Part shown: positions 27,528 through 36,265 of the stretch, one piece after another
Layout of the letters: each line of letters begins with the position of its first letter
Numbering within the stretch: the stretch's first letter is position 1
Source of the DNA: Nakamurella deserti
Lineage (GTDB): Bacteria; Actinomycetota; Actinomycetes; Mycobacteriales; Nakamurellaceae
DNA: 64,000 nt
Reading direction: 5' to 3'
Assembly: GCF_003260015.1 (NCBI RefSeq)
Contig: NZ_QCXS01000003.1
Span: 142,315-206,314, forward strand
The notes under the pieces: model-generated
The model's database searches: none
The model's input: only the letters and a program-made list of their open reading frames with translations
Told to the model about the DNA's origin: nothing
Position numbers and translations under genes: made by a program

Positions 27528-28739
27528 CTACTCCTGTCCGAAGCCGCCGGCGCTGACGGGCTTCTTGCCGTCGGCGACCAGCAACTGGTTGAGGATGCGC
27601 AGGTCGTAGATCTGCGACAGGTCCGGAACTTCCTTCAACGTGCCGGCCTTGACGCCGTCCTCACCGAGCTCGGTGAGGTGGTTGGCGAGCGGGTCGTAGG
27701 TGGGCGTGATCTCGGCGAACGCCCGGGAGATGACGCCGTCGGCGAGCGGCTTGCCGGCCACCTCGGCCAGCGCGTCGTTCAACCGGGTCTGCGCGTCCGC
27801 CGGGTCGGCCTCGATCTTGTCCAGCTCCGCCAGGTGGCCCTGCAGCAGCTTCGCCACGGTGCCCGGGTACTGCTCGAGGAACGTGCGGGACACGATCAGC
27901 AGGGTGGTCGGGAACTGCCCGTCGTCCCACAGGGTCTTCTCGTTGACCAGTTCCTTGGCGCCGGCCTCGACGATCAGCCGGGACGCCCACGGCTCCGGCA
28001 GCCAGCCGCCCTGCACGTCCCCGTTCTTGAACAGGTCGAGTGTGGTGGCGTTGTCCTGGCTGGCGATGCTGACGTCGTCGCCGCCGGTGGTGTCGACCAG
28101 CAGGTTGTTGTCCAGCAGGTACTTGCGCAGCGCGACGTCCTGGGTGCCGCCCAGCTGCGGGGTGGCGATGGTCTTGCCGCGGAGGTCCTCCACGGTGTTG
28201 ATGTCCGGCGCGACGACGAGCGCCGCACCGTTGGCGGTGGCTCCGGCGACGATGCGCAGCGAGTCACCGGAGGACTTGGCGTAGGAGTTGATGGCCGGGT
28301 TGGGGCCGATGAAGCCGGCGTCGATGGCACCGCCGGTCAGGGCCTCGATCTCGGCGGGGCCGGCGTTGAAGACCGAGGTCTCCAGCGTCGTGTCGCCCAG
28401 CGCCTCCTGGAAGGTGCCGTCGGCGACGCCGAGCACGGCGGCGGCGTGGGTGAGGTTCCCGAAGTACCCCAGGCGCAGGGTGTCGGCCTCGGCGCCGAAG
28501 TCCTGGGTGGCCCCGGCGGCGCCGGTGTCGGATCCGGCGGCGGTCCCGGTGCTCCCGGAGCCGGCACTGCTGGCCGGGGAGGCGCTGCTCGACGGGCTCG
28601 GGCTGGTCGACGTCGTCGACGAGCCGGACCCGGAGTCGCTGCCGCCGCAGGCGCTGAGCACCAGCGCGGCGAGGGCGGTGCCGGCGATCACCCGGGCGGG
28701 GCGGGCGGCGAAGAAGGGGAAACGGCGTGCGGTACTCAT
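27528..28739 (-). CDS. ssuA: Sulfonate/taurine-type substrate-binding lipoprotein
   Basis: A 403-residue secreted lipoprotein with lipobox VLSAC and a long Ser/Gly/Thr linker to about residue 75. The SsuA/NMT1-like domain then starts with LRLGYFGNLTHAAAVLGVAD and contains NAGPAEIEALTGGAIDAGFI. The NLTHA start is typical of the aliphatic-sulfonate binding branch. It lies 52 nt after cysN, so the transporter is probably expressed with the sulfur operon. Confidence 0.85.
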   Translation of the reverse strand: MSTARRFPFFAARPARVIAGTALAALVLSACGGSDSGSGSSTTSTSPSPSSSASPASSAGSGSTGTAAGSDTGAAGATQDFGAEADTLRLGYFGNLTHAAAVLGVADGTFQEALGDTTLETSVFNAGPAEIEALTGGAIDAGFIGPNPAINSYAKSSGDSLRIVAGATANGAALVVAPDINTVEDLRGKTIATPQLGGTQDVALRKYLLDNNLLVDTTGGDDVSIASQDNATTLDLFKNGDVQGGWLPEPWASRLIVEAGAKELVNEKTLWDDGQFPTTLLIVSRTFLEQYPGTVAKLLQGHLAELDKIEADPADAQTRLNDALAEVAGKPLADGVISRAFAEITPTYDPLANHLTELGEDGVKAGTLKEVPDLSQIYDLRILNQLLVADGKKPVSAGGFGQE

Positions 28740-28791
28740 GGGTTCCTCGGGTTCTCGGCGGCCCCGCCGTCGTGGCGGAGCCGGACGGCCG

Positions 28792-30162
28792 CTACGGGCC
28801 AGGGGTCAGAGCGTCGTTCTCGGTCGCGGCGGCCTGACATCGGATGTCGGAACCGGCGGTGATCGCCGCACGGCGGTCACCCACCATGCCGACGGCCAGC
28901 GTGGTGCCGTCGGCGGGATCGATGATGAGCAAAGCTCCCACTGCTCCTCTCGGTTGGTACGGGTCGATGGGCAGACTCTCGGCGGTGCGCAGGGACACCA
29001 GGCCGATGTCGTTGAGCGACAGCGACGCGGCGCCGTCGAGCTCGGTGAGGGTGTCGATGTCCAGCAGGTGCTCGATGGCGCCGACGATCACGCGGGTCGT
29101 CGTGGTGCCGTACTTGAGCAGCAACCGCTGCCCGGGCTTGAGCGCCTTCTCGTTGACCTGGGTGACGGTGGCCGTGAACTGGTTGACCGGTTCCGGCGCG
29201 TCGTCGGCGGCGGCGATCAGGTTGCCGCGGGCGATGTCGATGTCGTCGGCCAGCAGCAGCGTGACCGAGTCGCCGGCGACGGCGACGGCCCTCGGCCCGT
29301 CGGCGGTCTCGACGCCGGTGACGGTGGTGCGGTGACCGTCCGGCAGCACCACGATCGCGTCGCCGGGCCGTACGGTGCCGGCCGCGACACGTCCGGCGTA
29401 GCCGCGGTAGTCCGGGTCGGCGGTGTGATCGGAGCCGGGCCGGATGACGTACTGCACCGGGAACCGGAACGCGGCACCGGACCGGGCGTCGGCCACCTCG
29501 ACGGTCTCCAGGTGCTCCAGCACGCTGGGCCCGTCGTACCAGGAGATCCGCTCCGAACGGGTCACCACGTTGTCGCCGTTGAGGGCCGAGATCGGGATCG
29601 CGACCACCGCCGGGATCCCGAGACCGGCGGTGAAGGCACCGAAGTCGGCGGTGATCCGCTCGAACACGTCACGGTCGTAGTCGACGAGGTCGATCTTGTT
29701 GACCGCCAGCAGGATCTCCGGGACGCCGAGCAGGGCGGCCACGGTGGCGTGCCGCCGGGTCTGCGCCACGACCCCGGTGCGGGCGTCGACCAGGATGATC
29801 ACCAGGTCGGCGGTGGACGCCCCGGTGACGGTGTTGCGCGTGTACTGCACGTGTCCCGGGGTGTCGGCCAGGATGAACGTCCGCTTGTCGGTCGCGAAGT
29901 ACCGGTAGGCGACGTCGATCGTGATGCCCTGCTCGCGCTCGGCGCGCAGGCCGTCGACCAGCAGCGACAGGTCGACGGTGTCCGAGCCGCGGGCCGTGGA
30001 GGTCCGCTCGGCGGCGGCCAGCGTGTCGCTCAGCACCGACTTCGAGTCGAACAGAAGCCGTCCGACCAGTGTGGACTTGCCGTCGTCGACGGAACCGGCG
30101 GTGGCGAAGCGGAGCAGCCCGTGCTTCACCGGGGTGTCGGGGACTTCGGTCAGGATCGTCAT
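28792..30162 (-). CDS. cysN: Sulfate adenylyltransferase subunit 1 (GTPase)
   Basis: Regulatory GTPase of ATP sulfurylase; GTP hydrolysis drives formation of adenosine 5'-phosphosulfate (APS). The 456 residues are EF-Tu-like: G1 GSVDDGKST (residues 23-31), G3 DTPGHVQYTRN, G4 NKID, then beta-barrel domains. No APS-kinase domain is fused, unlike mycobacterial CysNC; kinase is the separate cysC. A 159-nt gap follows cysD, the only wide gap among the cys genes, and could hold an internal promoter. Confidence 0.96.
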   Translation of the reverse strand: MTILTEVPDTPVKHGLLRFATAGSVDDGKSTLVGRLLFDSKSVLSDTLAAAERTSTARGSDTVDLSLLVDGLRAEREQGITIDVAYRYFATDKRTFILADTPGHVQYTRNTVTGASTADLVIILVDARTGVVAQTRRHATVAALLGVPEILLAVNKIDLVDYDRDVFERITADFGAFTAGLGIPAVVAIPISALNGDNVVTRSERISWYDGPSVLEHLETVEVADARSGAAFRFPVQYVIRPGSDHTADPDYRGYAGRVAAGTVRPGDAIVVLPDGHRTTVTGVETADGPRAVAVAGDSVTLLLADDIDIARGNLIAAADDAPEPVNQFTATVTQVNEKALKPGQRLLLKYGTTTTRVIVGAIEHLLDIDTLTELDGAASLSLNDIGLVSLRTAESLPIDPYQPRGAVGALLIIDPADGTTLAVGMVGDRRAAITAGSDIRCQAAATENDALTPGP

Positions 30163-30321
30163 GGGTGTCCAGCTGTCGGAGTCGTTCGCCGGTGGGGATC
30201 GGCACTGCCGACCGGCGGGGCGTAGAAGGAGTCGAACGCAGTTGTCGTCGCGATGACGAAGACGCAGCGGGCGGCTGGACCGGCGTCGCCGGCGGTGGAC
30301 GTGCCTCGGGTGCGGGCCATC

Positions 30322-31245
30322 TCAGAAGTAGCCCTCGCGCTTGCGGTCCTCCATGGCGGCCTCGCTGAGCTGGTCGTCGGCGCGGGTGGCTCCCCGTTCG
30401 GTGATCCGGGTGGCCATGATCTCGGTGATCACCGCGGCGATGTCGGTGGCGTCGCTGTCGACTGCACCCGTGCAGCTCATGTCCCCCACCGTGCGGTAGC
30501 GGACCTGCCGCCGGACGACGGTCTCCGTCGCCTTCGGTCCGCCCCAGGCGCCGGCGGTCAGCCACATGCCGCTGCGGGCGAAGACCTCGCGCTCGTGGGC
30601 GAAGTAGATCTCCGGCAGCTCGATGCGCTCGCGCTGGATGTAGCGCCAGACGTCCAGCTCGGTCCAGTTGCTCAGCGGGAACACGCGGACGTGCTCCCCC
30701 GGGGCGTGCCGGCCGTTGTAGAGGTCCCAGAGCTCCGGGCGCTGCCGGCGCGGGTCCCAGCCGCCGAACGCGTCGCGCAGCGAGAAGATGCGCTCCTTGG
30801 CGCGGGAGCGCTCCTCGTCACGGCGGGCGCCACCGATGACGGCGTCGAAGCCCAGCTCGTTGATGGAGTCCAGCAGCGGCACCGTCTGCAGCGGGTTGCG
30901 GGTGCCGTCGGGGCGTTCGGTGAGGCGGCCGTCGTCGAGCCAGTCCTGGACGTGCGCGACATGCAGCCGCAGGTTGCCCTCGGCGGCGACGCGGTCGCGG
31001 TAGGCGATGACCTCGTCGAAGTTGTGGCCGGTGTCCACGTGCAGCAGCGCGAACGGCAGTGCTGCCGGGAAGAAGGCCTTGCGCGCCAGGTGCAGCACCA
31101 GGATCGAGTCCTTGCCGCCGGAGAACAGGATGACCGGGCGGTCGAACTCGCCGGCCACCTCGCGCAGGATGTGGATCGCCTCGGACTCCAGGGCGTCGAG
31201 CTCGGAGTCCAGCGCCGAGCGCGGCGGGGTGAGGGTGGACGTCAC
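30322..31245 (-). CDS. cysD: Sulfate adenylyltransferase subunit 2
   Basis: Catalytic subunit of ATP sulfurylase, partner of CysN, 307 residues. The N-type PP-loop SGGKDS, which binds ATP pyrophosphate, is in VILFSGGKDSILVLHLA. Also typical are LHVDTGHNF, RRDEERSRAKERIFS and the C-terminal EDRKREGYF. The GTG at 31245 overlaps the cysC stop by 4 nt (GTGA) and matches family length; a frame reaching 31431 is spurious. Confidence 0.97.
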   Translation of the reverse strand: MTSTLTPPRSALDSELDALESEAIHILREVAGEFDRPVILFSGGKDSILVLHLARKAFFPAALPFALLHVDTGHNFDEVIAYRDRVAAEGNLRLHVAHVQDWLDDGRLTERPDGTRNPLQTVPLLDSINELGFDAVIGGARRDEERSRAKERIFSLRDAFGGWDPRRQRPELWDLYNGRHAPGEHVRVFPLSNWTELDVWRYIQRERIELPEIYFAHEREVFARSGMWLTAGAWGGPKATETVVRRQVRYRTVGDMSCTGAVDSDATDIAAVITEIMATRITERGATRADDQLSEAAMEDRKREGYF

Positions 31246-31793
31246 AGCAGGTTCCTCCCGGCGAGCAGGTCCAGCAGCGCCGAGACGCTCCCCTGCAGGT
31301 CGTGGGTCGAGGTGTCGAGGCGCAGGTCCGGGTCGGCCGGCACTTCGTAGGGGTCGTCGATGCCGGTCATGTGGCTGATCTCGCCGCGGGCGGCCTTGGC
31401 GTACAGGCCTTTGACGTCGCGGTCGGCACACACCTCGACCGGCGTCGACAGGTGGACCTGCAGGTGCGGGGTGCCCTGCGCGGCGTGCCGGGCACGGACC
31501 TCGTCGCGGGTGTCGGCGTAGGGCGCGATGACCGGGACGAGCACCAGCACCCCGTGCCGGGCGAGCAGCTCGGCGACGTAGCCGATCCGCCGGACGTGCG
31601 TGTCGCGGTCTTCCCGGGAGAAGCCGAGGCCGGCCGACAGGTAGGTGCGGATCTCGTCGCCGTCGAGGATCTCGACGTCACGGCCGGACGCGCGCAGCTG
31701 GTCGGCCAGCGCGAACGCCAGGGTGGTCTTGCCGGCGCTGGGCAGCCCGGTCAGCCAGACGGTCGCACCGGCGGTGCGCAGTGAGGTGGTCAC
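31242..31793 (-). CDS. cysC: Adenylyl-sulfate kinase
   Basis: Phosphorylates APS to PAPS. At 183 residues it has the family length, with P-loop GLPSAGKT at residues 16-23 and the segments LDGDEIRTYLSAGLGFSREDR and YAKAARGEISHMTGIDDPYE. The GTG at 31793 overlaps the cysH stop by 4 nt. Its presence beside an APS-type reductase is notable because APS reduction does not need PAPS; PAPS may serve sulfotransferases. Confidence 0.95.
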   Translation of the reverse strand: MTTSLRTAGATVWLTGLPSAGKTTLAFALADQLRASGRDVEILDGDEIRTYLSAGLGFSREDRDTHVRRIGYVAELLARHGVLVLVPVIAPYADTRDEVRARHAAQGTPHLQVHLSTPVEVCADRDVKGLYAKAARGEISHMTGIDDPYEVPADPDLRLDTSTHDLQGSVSALLDLLAGRNLL

Positions 31794-32497
31794 AGGTGCA
31801 ACCCGCATTCGGTCTTGGTGGAGCCGGACCAGCGGCCGGCACGGGCGTCCTCGCCGGGGGCGACGGCCGCGGTGCACGGCTCGCAGCCGATGGACGGGTA
31901 GCCCAGCTGCAGCAACGGGTTCATCAGCACGCCGTTCGCGTTCGCGTAGGCCTCGACCTCGTCGTCGGTCCACGACGCCAGCGGGGCGAACTTGACCTTC
32001 TTCTTCTTCGGGTCGAACGCGATGACCGGGGTGTGTGCGCGGGACGGCGACTCCGAGCGGCGGACGCCGGTGGCCCACGCCTCGTAGCCCTGGAGGGCCT
32101 CGTTCAGCGGGGCGACCTTGCGCATCGCGCAGCAGGCGTCGGGATCCCGGTCGTGCAGCTTCGCGCCGTACCGCGCGTCCTGCTCGGCGACGGTCAGCTC
32201 CGGCAGGATGCGCCGCAGCGTCACGTCGTAGACGGCCTCCACCGCGTCCGCGGTGCCGATGGTCTCGACGAAGTGGTAGCCGGTGTCGAGGAAGATCACG
32301 TCGATGCCGGGGCTGACCGTGGACGCCAGGTGCGCCAGCACGGTGTCCTGCATGGACGCGCTGACCGCGAGGCCGCGGCCGAATTCGGCGACCCCCCAGG
32401 TGAGGATCTCCGCGGCGGTGGCGCCGGCGAGTTCGGCGGCGCCGCGCAGCGCGATCGCCTCGAGTTCGGCGGGCGGACGGACGAGGACGCTGGTCAT
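31790..32497 (-). CDS. cysH: Assimilatory adenylyl-sulfate (APS) reductase
   Basis: Thioredoxin-dependent reduction of APS to sulfite. At 235 residues it carries the [4Fe-4S] ligands of APS reductases: Cys122-Cys123 (DACCAMRK) and Cys205/Cys208 (GCEPC). The catalytic cysteine is Cys231 in the C-terminal TECGLHL. These Cys pairs are missing from PAPS reductases, so APS is the expected substrate. ATG at 32497 overlaps the upstream stop by 4 nt (ATGA). Confidence 0.95.
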   Translation of the reverse strand: MTSVLVRPPAELEAIALRGAAELAGATAAEILTWGVAEFGRGLAVSASMQDTVLAHLASTVSPGIDVIFLDTGYHFVETIGTADAVEAVYDVTLRRILPELTVAEQDARYGAKLHDRDPDACCAMRKVAPLNEALQGYEAWATGVRRSESPSRAHTPVIAFDPKKKKVKFAPLASWTDDEVEAYANANGVLMNPLLQLGYPSIGCEPCTAAVAPGEDARAGRWSGSTKTECGLHL

Positions 32498-32682
32498 GCG
32501 GCACCACCGGGGGTCTCGGCACGGGTGAGGCGCACCTGACCGGACAGGCCCAGGTACTTCACGGAGAACACCCGGCCGCAGTCGCGGCATTCCCAGGCGC
32601 CGTGGCCCGCCTCGTGCGGCCACAGGTTCGTCTCGCCGCAGTACGCGCAGTACTGCGCGGGTGAGCGTTCGGGGGCGCTCAC
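32494..32682 (-). CDS. Small double-CxxC (zinc-ribbon-like) protein between sir and cysH
   Basis: A 62-residue protein with two metal-knuckle pairs, YCAYCGETNLW and WECRDCGRVFSVKYLGL, so a single zinc ribbon or rubredoxin-like site. Start GTG at 32682 overlaps the sir stop by 4 nt, and its own stop overlaps the cysH start. A small gene in this position is common in actinobacterial sulfur operons. A role with sulfite reductase or CysH (electron transfer, Fe-S delivery, or redox sensing) is only inferred from the tight coupling. Confidence 0.8.
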   Translation of the reverse strand: MSAPERSPAQYCAYCGETNLWPHEAGHGAWECRDCGRVFSVKYLGLSGQVRLTRAETPGGAA

Positions 32683-34541
32683 CGCAGCGCCGCCTCGTCC
32701 GCGCGGGCCACCCACTGCGCGAACCGCTCACCCTCGGTGCGCTGGGCGGTGAACGAGTTCACGACGCGCTCGATGAAGTCGCTCGCCTCGGCGCTGGTGA
32801 TCTTGTGGCCGCGGAGCTTCTTGCCGAACCCGGCGTCGAGCCCCAACCCACCACCGAGGTGCACCTGGAAACCCTCGACCTGGTTGCCGTCGGCGTCGGT
32901 GACGAGCATCCCCTTGAGGCCGATGTCGGCCACCTGGGTGCGGGCGCAGGCGTTCGGGCAGCCGTTGACGTTGATGGTCAGCGGCACGTCCAGGTCGCCC
33001 AGGCGGGCCTCCAGGTCGTCGGCGATGACCATCGCGCGCGCCTTGGTCTCCACGATCGCGAGCTTGCAGAATTCGAGCCCGGTGCACGCCATCAGGTTGC
33101 GGCGGAACGTCGACGGGGTGGTCGACAGGCCCAGCGCGTGCAGCCCCTCGGTCAGCGAGTCGACCTGGTCGGCGGCGATGTCGAGGATCACCAGGCCCTG
33201 GTCGGTGGTGGTGCGGACCCGGCGCGAGCCGTGGGCCTCCACCAGGTCGGCGAGCCGGGCGAGCAGGGTGCCGTTGACCCGGCCGACGGTCGGCTTGACG
33301 CCGACGTAGAACAGTCCGTCGTTCTGCGGGTGCACGCCGATGTGGTCGCGGGGGCCGTCGTACACCGGCGGGGCGTCGCCATCGGTGAGGGTGCGGTGGA
33401 GGTACTCCTGCTCGAGGACCTCGCGGAACTTCTGCACGCCCCAGTCGGCGACCAGGAACTTCAGCCGGGCCCGGGTGCGCAGCCGGCGGTAGCCGTAGTC
33501 GCGGAAGATGCCGACGACGCCGGCCCAGACCTCGGGGACCTCGTCGAGCGACACCCAGGTGCCCAGTCGCTGGCCGAGCATCGGGTTGGTGGACAGTCCG
33601 CCGCCGACCCAGACGTCGAAGCCGGGGCCGCGCTCGGGGTGCACGGCGCCGATGAAGGCGACGTCGTTGATCTCGTGGGCGACGTCCTGACGGGGCGAGC
33701 CGGAGATGGCCGTCTTGAACTTCCGCGGCAGGTTGGAGAACTCCTCCTTGCCGATGTAGCGCTCGAGGATCGCCTCGACGGCCGGGGTGCCGTCGATGAT
33801 CTCGTCGGCCGCGATCCCGGCCAGCGGCGAACCCAGGATGATGCGCGGCACGTCGCCGCAGGCCTCGGTGGTGGACAGGCCGACCGCTTCCAGCTGCTCC
33901 CAGATGTCGGCGACGTCCTCGATGCGGATCCAGTGGTACTGGACGTTCTGCCGGTCGGTGAGGTCGGCGGTGTCGCGGCCGTAGCGGGTGGAGATCTGAC
34001 CGACCGTGCGCAACGCCGCCGTGGTGAGCAGCCCGCCGTCGATGCGGACCCGCATCATGAAGAACTTGTCCTCGAGCTCCTCGGGCTCCAGGATCGCCGT
34101 CTTGCCGCCCTCGATGCCCTGCGCACGCTGGGTGTACAGGCCCCACCAGCGGAAACGGCCACGCAGGTCACCCGGGTCGATGGAGTCGAAGCCGGTGTAG
34201 CGGTAGACGTTCTCGATGCGCTCGCGGCAGTGCAGGCCGTCGTCGTCCTTCTTCATCCGCTCGTTGGGGTTGAGCGGCTCGCGGTAGCCCAGCGCCCACT
34301 GACCCTGGCCGCGCTCGCGGCCCTTCGCGTCGGGGCGGTTGCGGTGCGCCCCGGGCGCCGCCGCGGCGGCGGGTCGCTCGGGGCGGGCCGGACGCTCGGG
34401 CCGGGCCGGACGCTCGGGCCGGGCCGGGCGGTCGGCGACGGACCGGTCGGCGGGACCGGGCGAGGCGCCGGTGGTGTCGACAGTGGCGGTGTCGAGGACG
34501 TCGGCGGGGGGAACGGCGGTGGCGGGCGGCACTGCGGGCAC
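32679..34541 (-). CDS. sir: Ferredoxin-dependent assimilatory sulfite reductase (siroheme)
   Basis: Six-electron reduction of sulfite to sulfide, using siroheme coupled to a [4Fe-4S] cluster. The 620 residues include two ferrodoxin-like halves and the cluster ligands ACTGLEFCKLA and NGCPNACAR. The TDRQNVQYHW region matches the actinobacterial SirA/NirA enzymes formerly annotated as nitrite reductase. The first ~65 residues are extra and contain a PERPAR hexamer repeated about four times. GTG at 34541 has AAGGA five nt upstream. First structural gene of the sulfur operon, 126 nt after a leader peptide. Confidence 0.94.
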   Translation of the reverse strand: MPAVPPATAVPPADVLDTATVDTTGASPGPADRSVADRPARPERPARPERPARPERPAAAAAPGAHRNRPDAKGRERGQGQWALGYREPLNPNERMKKDDDGLHCRERIENVYRYTGFDSIDPGDLRGRFRWWGLYTQRAQGIEGGKTAILEPEELEDKFFMMRVRIDGGLLTTAALRTVGQISTRYGRDTADLTDRQNVQYHWIRIEDVADIWEQLEAVGLSTTEACGDVPRIILGSPLAGIAADEIIDGTPAVEAILERYIGKEEFSNLPRKFKTAISGSPRQDVAHEINDVAFIGAVHPERGPGFDVWVGGGLSTNPMLGQRLGTWVSLDEVPEVWAGVVGIFRDYGYRRLRTRARLKFLVADWGVQKFREVLEQEYLHRTLTDGDAPPVYDGPRDHIGVHPQNDGLFYVGVKPTVGRVNGTLLARLADLVEAHGSRRVRTTTDQGLVILDIAADQVDSLTEGLHALGLSTTPSTFRRNLMACTGLEFCKLAIVETKARAMVIADDLEARLGDLDVPLTINVNGCPNACARTQVADIGLKGMLVTDADGNQVEGFQVHLGGGLGLDAGFGKKLRGHKITSAEASDFIERVVNSFTAQRTEGERFAQWVARADEAALR

Positions 34542-34667
34542 GGCGATCCTTCGGGCCGGTCCGGAACACCCGCGCGAGCCCGCCGTGCCACAGGCGTGCC
34601 TGCCGACCGGGGGACCTTCGAAGGACGTCCCGACAGCGGCGGTACTAGGCGGCGGTCGAGGAGGCTT

Positions 34668-34751
34668 CTAGACGGTGCGACACATGCCGGCGGCGACGCG
34701 CACGAGATCGATCTCGGGTCGCGTCACCAAAAGGGCACCTTCGTCATACAC
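34668..34751 (-). CDS. Putative cysteine-containing leader peptide of the sulfur operon (27 aa)
   Basis: From the GTG at 34751 the peptide reads VYDEGALLVTRPEIDLVRVA followed by AGMCRTV and stop. The pattern LLV.R..DL.RVA...C matches the small 'putative leader peptides' found upstream of sulfur genes in streptomycetes (RRHVDLxRxxxAxC). There is no Shine-Dalgarno, but TATGCT lies 7 nt upstream, so it is probably leaderless. The near-terminal Cys codon could sense cysteinyl-tRNA supply. Sir starts 126 nt later; CCTTC of a hairpin in between is complementary to the sir Shine-Dalgarno GAAGG. Confidence 0.7.
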   Translation of the reverse strand: MYDEGALLVTRPEIDLVRVAAGMCRTV

Positions 34752-34758
34752 GCCGCAC

Positions 34759-34764
34759 AGCATA
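34759..34764 (-). promoter_or_regulatory. Candidate -10 (TATGCT) of the sir-cys operon
   Basis: On the minus strand TATGCT is followed after 7 nt by the GTG of the leader peptide, the leaderless spacing. It would be the main promoter of the sulfur operon, back to back with the rmuC promoter. Confidence 0.6.
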
Positions 34765-34963
34765 ACCGCGGTTCCCGGCCCCGGAACCCCGCCGGAGGGG
34801 CCGAGAACTTCACGGCGGAGGGTCTTGACGTCCGGCCCGCCGGGTGCGTGCGCCGGTCCGGACCTGCGCATTTCACCGCTTCGAGCGGGTGCGACCCGCG
34901 GCACGGCGTGCCTGCGCCGCGGCCGGGACGGGCACTGTCGGTGCCGCCCGGCATGCTCGGCCC

Positions 34964-36130
34964 ATGGACCTCACCACCGTGCTCGTCGCCGTCGGGCTGC
35001 TGCTGCTCGGGCTCGCGCTCGGCTGGCGGATCGGCCGCTCCGCTCCTCCGGCGGGATCGACCGACGAGGCCACCGCGGTGGGTGCGCTGCTGGGCACCGC
35101 CGGGCACGCACTGGAGCGGGTGGAGACGCAGCTCCGGGAGATCGAGCGGGACCGGGTCGGCGCCTACAGCGCCCTGCAGGAACAGGTGGCGGCGCTGCAC
35201 CGGACGTCGTCGGAGCTCGGCACACAGACCCGCACGCTCGCGGGAGCGCTGCGCAGCCCGCAGGTCCGCGGTCGCTGGGGGGAGATCCAGCTGGAGCGGA
35301 TCGTCGAGCTGGCCGGGATGACCGAACACTGTGACTTCTCCACCCAGGTGAGCGTCAGCGAATCCCCCGGCGGTCCGGTGACCGCGCGCCCCGATCTGGT
35401 GGTGCGGCTGTCCGGCGGCCGCACGATCCCGGTCGACGCCAAGGTGCCGTTCGCGGCGTGGCTGGAGGCGATGGACGGTGGTGAGGGACGGGAGTCCGAC
35501 CGGCTGCTGGCCGCGCACGCCCGGGCGGTCCGGGCCCACGTGGACGTGCTCGCCGCCAAGGCGTACTGGCGGCACTTCCAGCCGGCGCCGGAGTTCGTGG
35601 TCATGTTCATCCCCGGCGAGCCGCTGCTGGACGCCGCGCTGGTGCGCGATCCCGGGCTCGCCGACTACGCCTTCACCCGCAACGTGGTGCTGGCCACGCC
35701 GACCACGTTGATCACGCTGTTGCGGACGGTGGCGTTCAGCTGGCGACAGGAGAAGCTGGGCGCCCAGGCCGCCGAGATCCATGCGCTCGGCCGCGAGTTG
35801 CACGTCCGGCTGGGGACGCTCGGGGAGCACGTGGACCGGCTGGGAACCGGACTGGGCCGTGCGGTGGAGCACTACAACGCGGCGGTGGCGTCGCTGGAGT
35901 CGCGGGTCCTGGTCACGGCGCGCAAGTTCACCGACCTGCAGTCCGGGCCGGCCCTGGACGCGCCGGCGCAGATCGACCACACGCCCCGCCGGGTGCAGGC
36001 GCCCGAGCTGCTCGACGCGCGGCGGCCCGAGGACGTGCTGGCCGCGCGCGATCCCGACGAGGTCCTGCGGGCGGCCGCGGCGCCACCCCGGCCGACGGCA
36101 CGCGGCACACGGGGCCACGCCGCGGGCTGA
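34964..36130 (+). CDS. rmuC: RmuC family DNA recombination protein
   Basis: A 388-residue protein. A single N-terminal membrane helix (VLVAVGLLLLGLALGW) precedes a coiled-coil-like region and the RmuC nuclease-like core, with GRWGEIQLERIVELAGM and the strands RPDLVVRL...IPVDAKVPF, which carry the PD-(D/E)xK-like residues. RmuC limits inversions at short inverted repeats in E. coli and helps degrade phage DNA. CATGCT is 6 nt before the ATG. Transcribed away from the sulfur operon. Its link to the repeat-rich nature of this chromosome is speculative. Confidence 0.92.
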   Translation: MDLTTVLVAVGLLLLGLALGWRIGRSAPPAGSTDEATAVGALLGTAGHALERVETQLREIERDRVGAYSALQEQVAALHRTSSELGTQTRTLAGALRSPQVRGRWGEIQLERIVELAGMTEHCDFSTQVSVSESPGGPVTARPDLVVRLSGGRTIPVDAKVPFAAWLEAMDGGEGRESDRLLAAHARAVRAHVDVLAAKAYWRHFQPAPEFVVMFIPGEPLLDAALVRDPGLADYAFTRNVVLATPTTLITLLRTVAFSWRQEKLGAQAAEIHALGRELHVRLGTLGEHVDRLGTGLGRAVEHYNAAVASLESRVLVTARKFTDLQSGPALDAPAQIDHTPRRVQAPELLDARRPEDVLAARDPDEVLRAAAAPPRPTARGTRGHAAG

Positions 36131-36253
36131 TCCGGGTCACCGACCCGGAGCACACCCGGTCGGCGACAGCCGGGCGGCGCGCGGTCCGGGACGCCGGCGG
36201 GGACATCGGTGGCGCGGGCACGGCGGTGCGCCGTCCCGGCCCGGTCCGCCGGT

Positions 36254-36259
36254 TACCGT
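36254..36259 (+). promoter_or_regulatory. Candidate -10 (TACCGT) for the DUF6542 gene
   Basis: TACCGT, then 6 nt, then ATG at 36266; no Shine-Dalgarno. Confidence 0.55.
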
Positions 36260-36265
36260 GACCCC

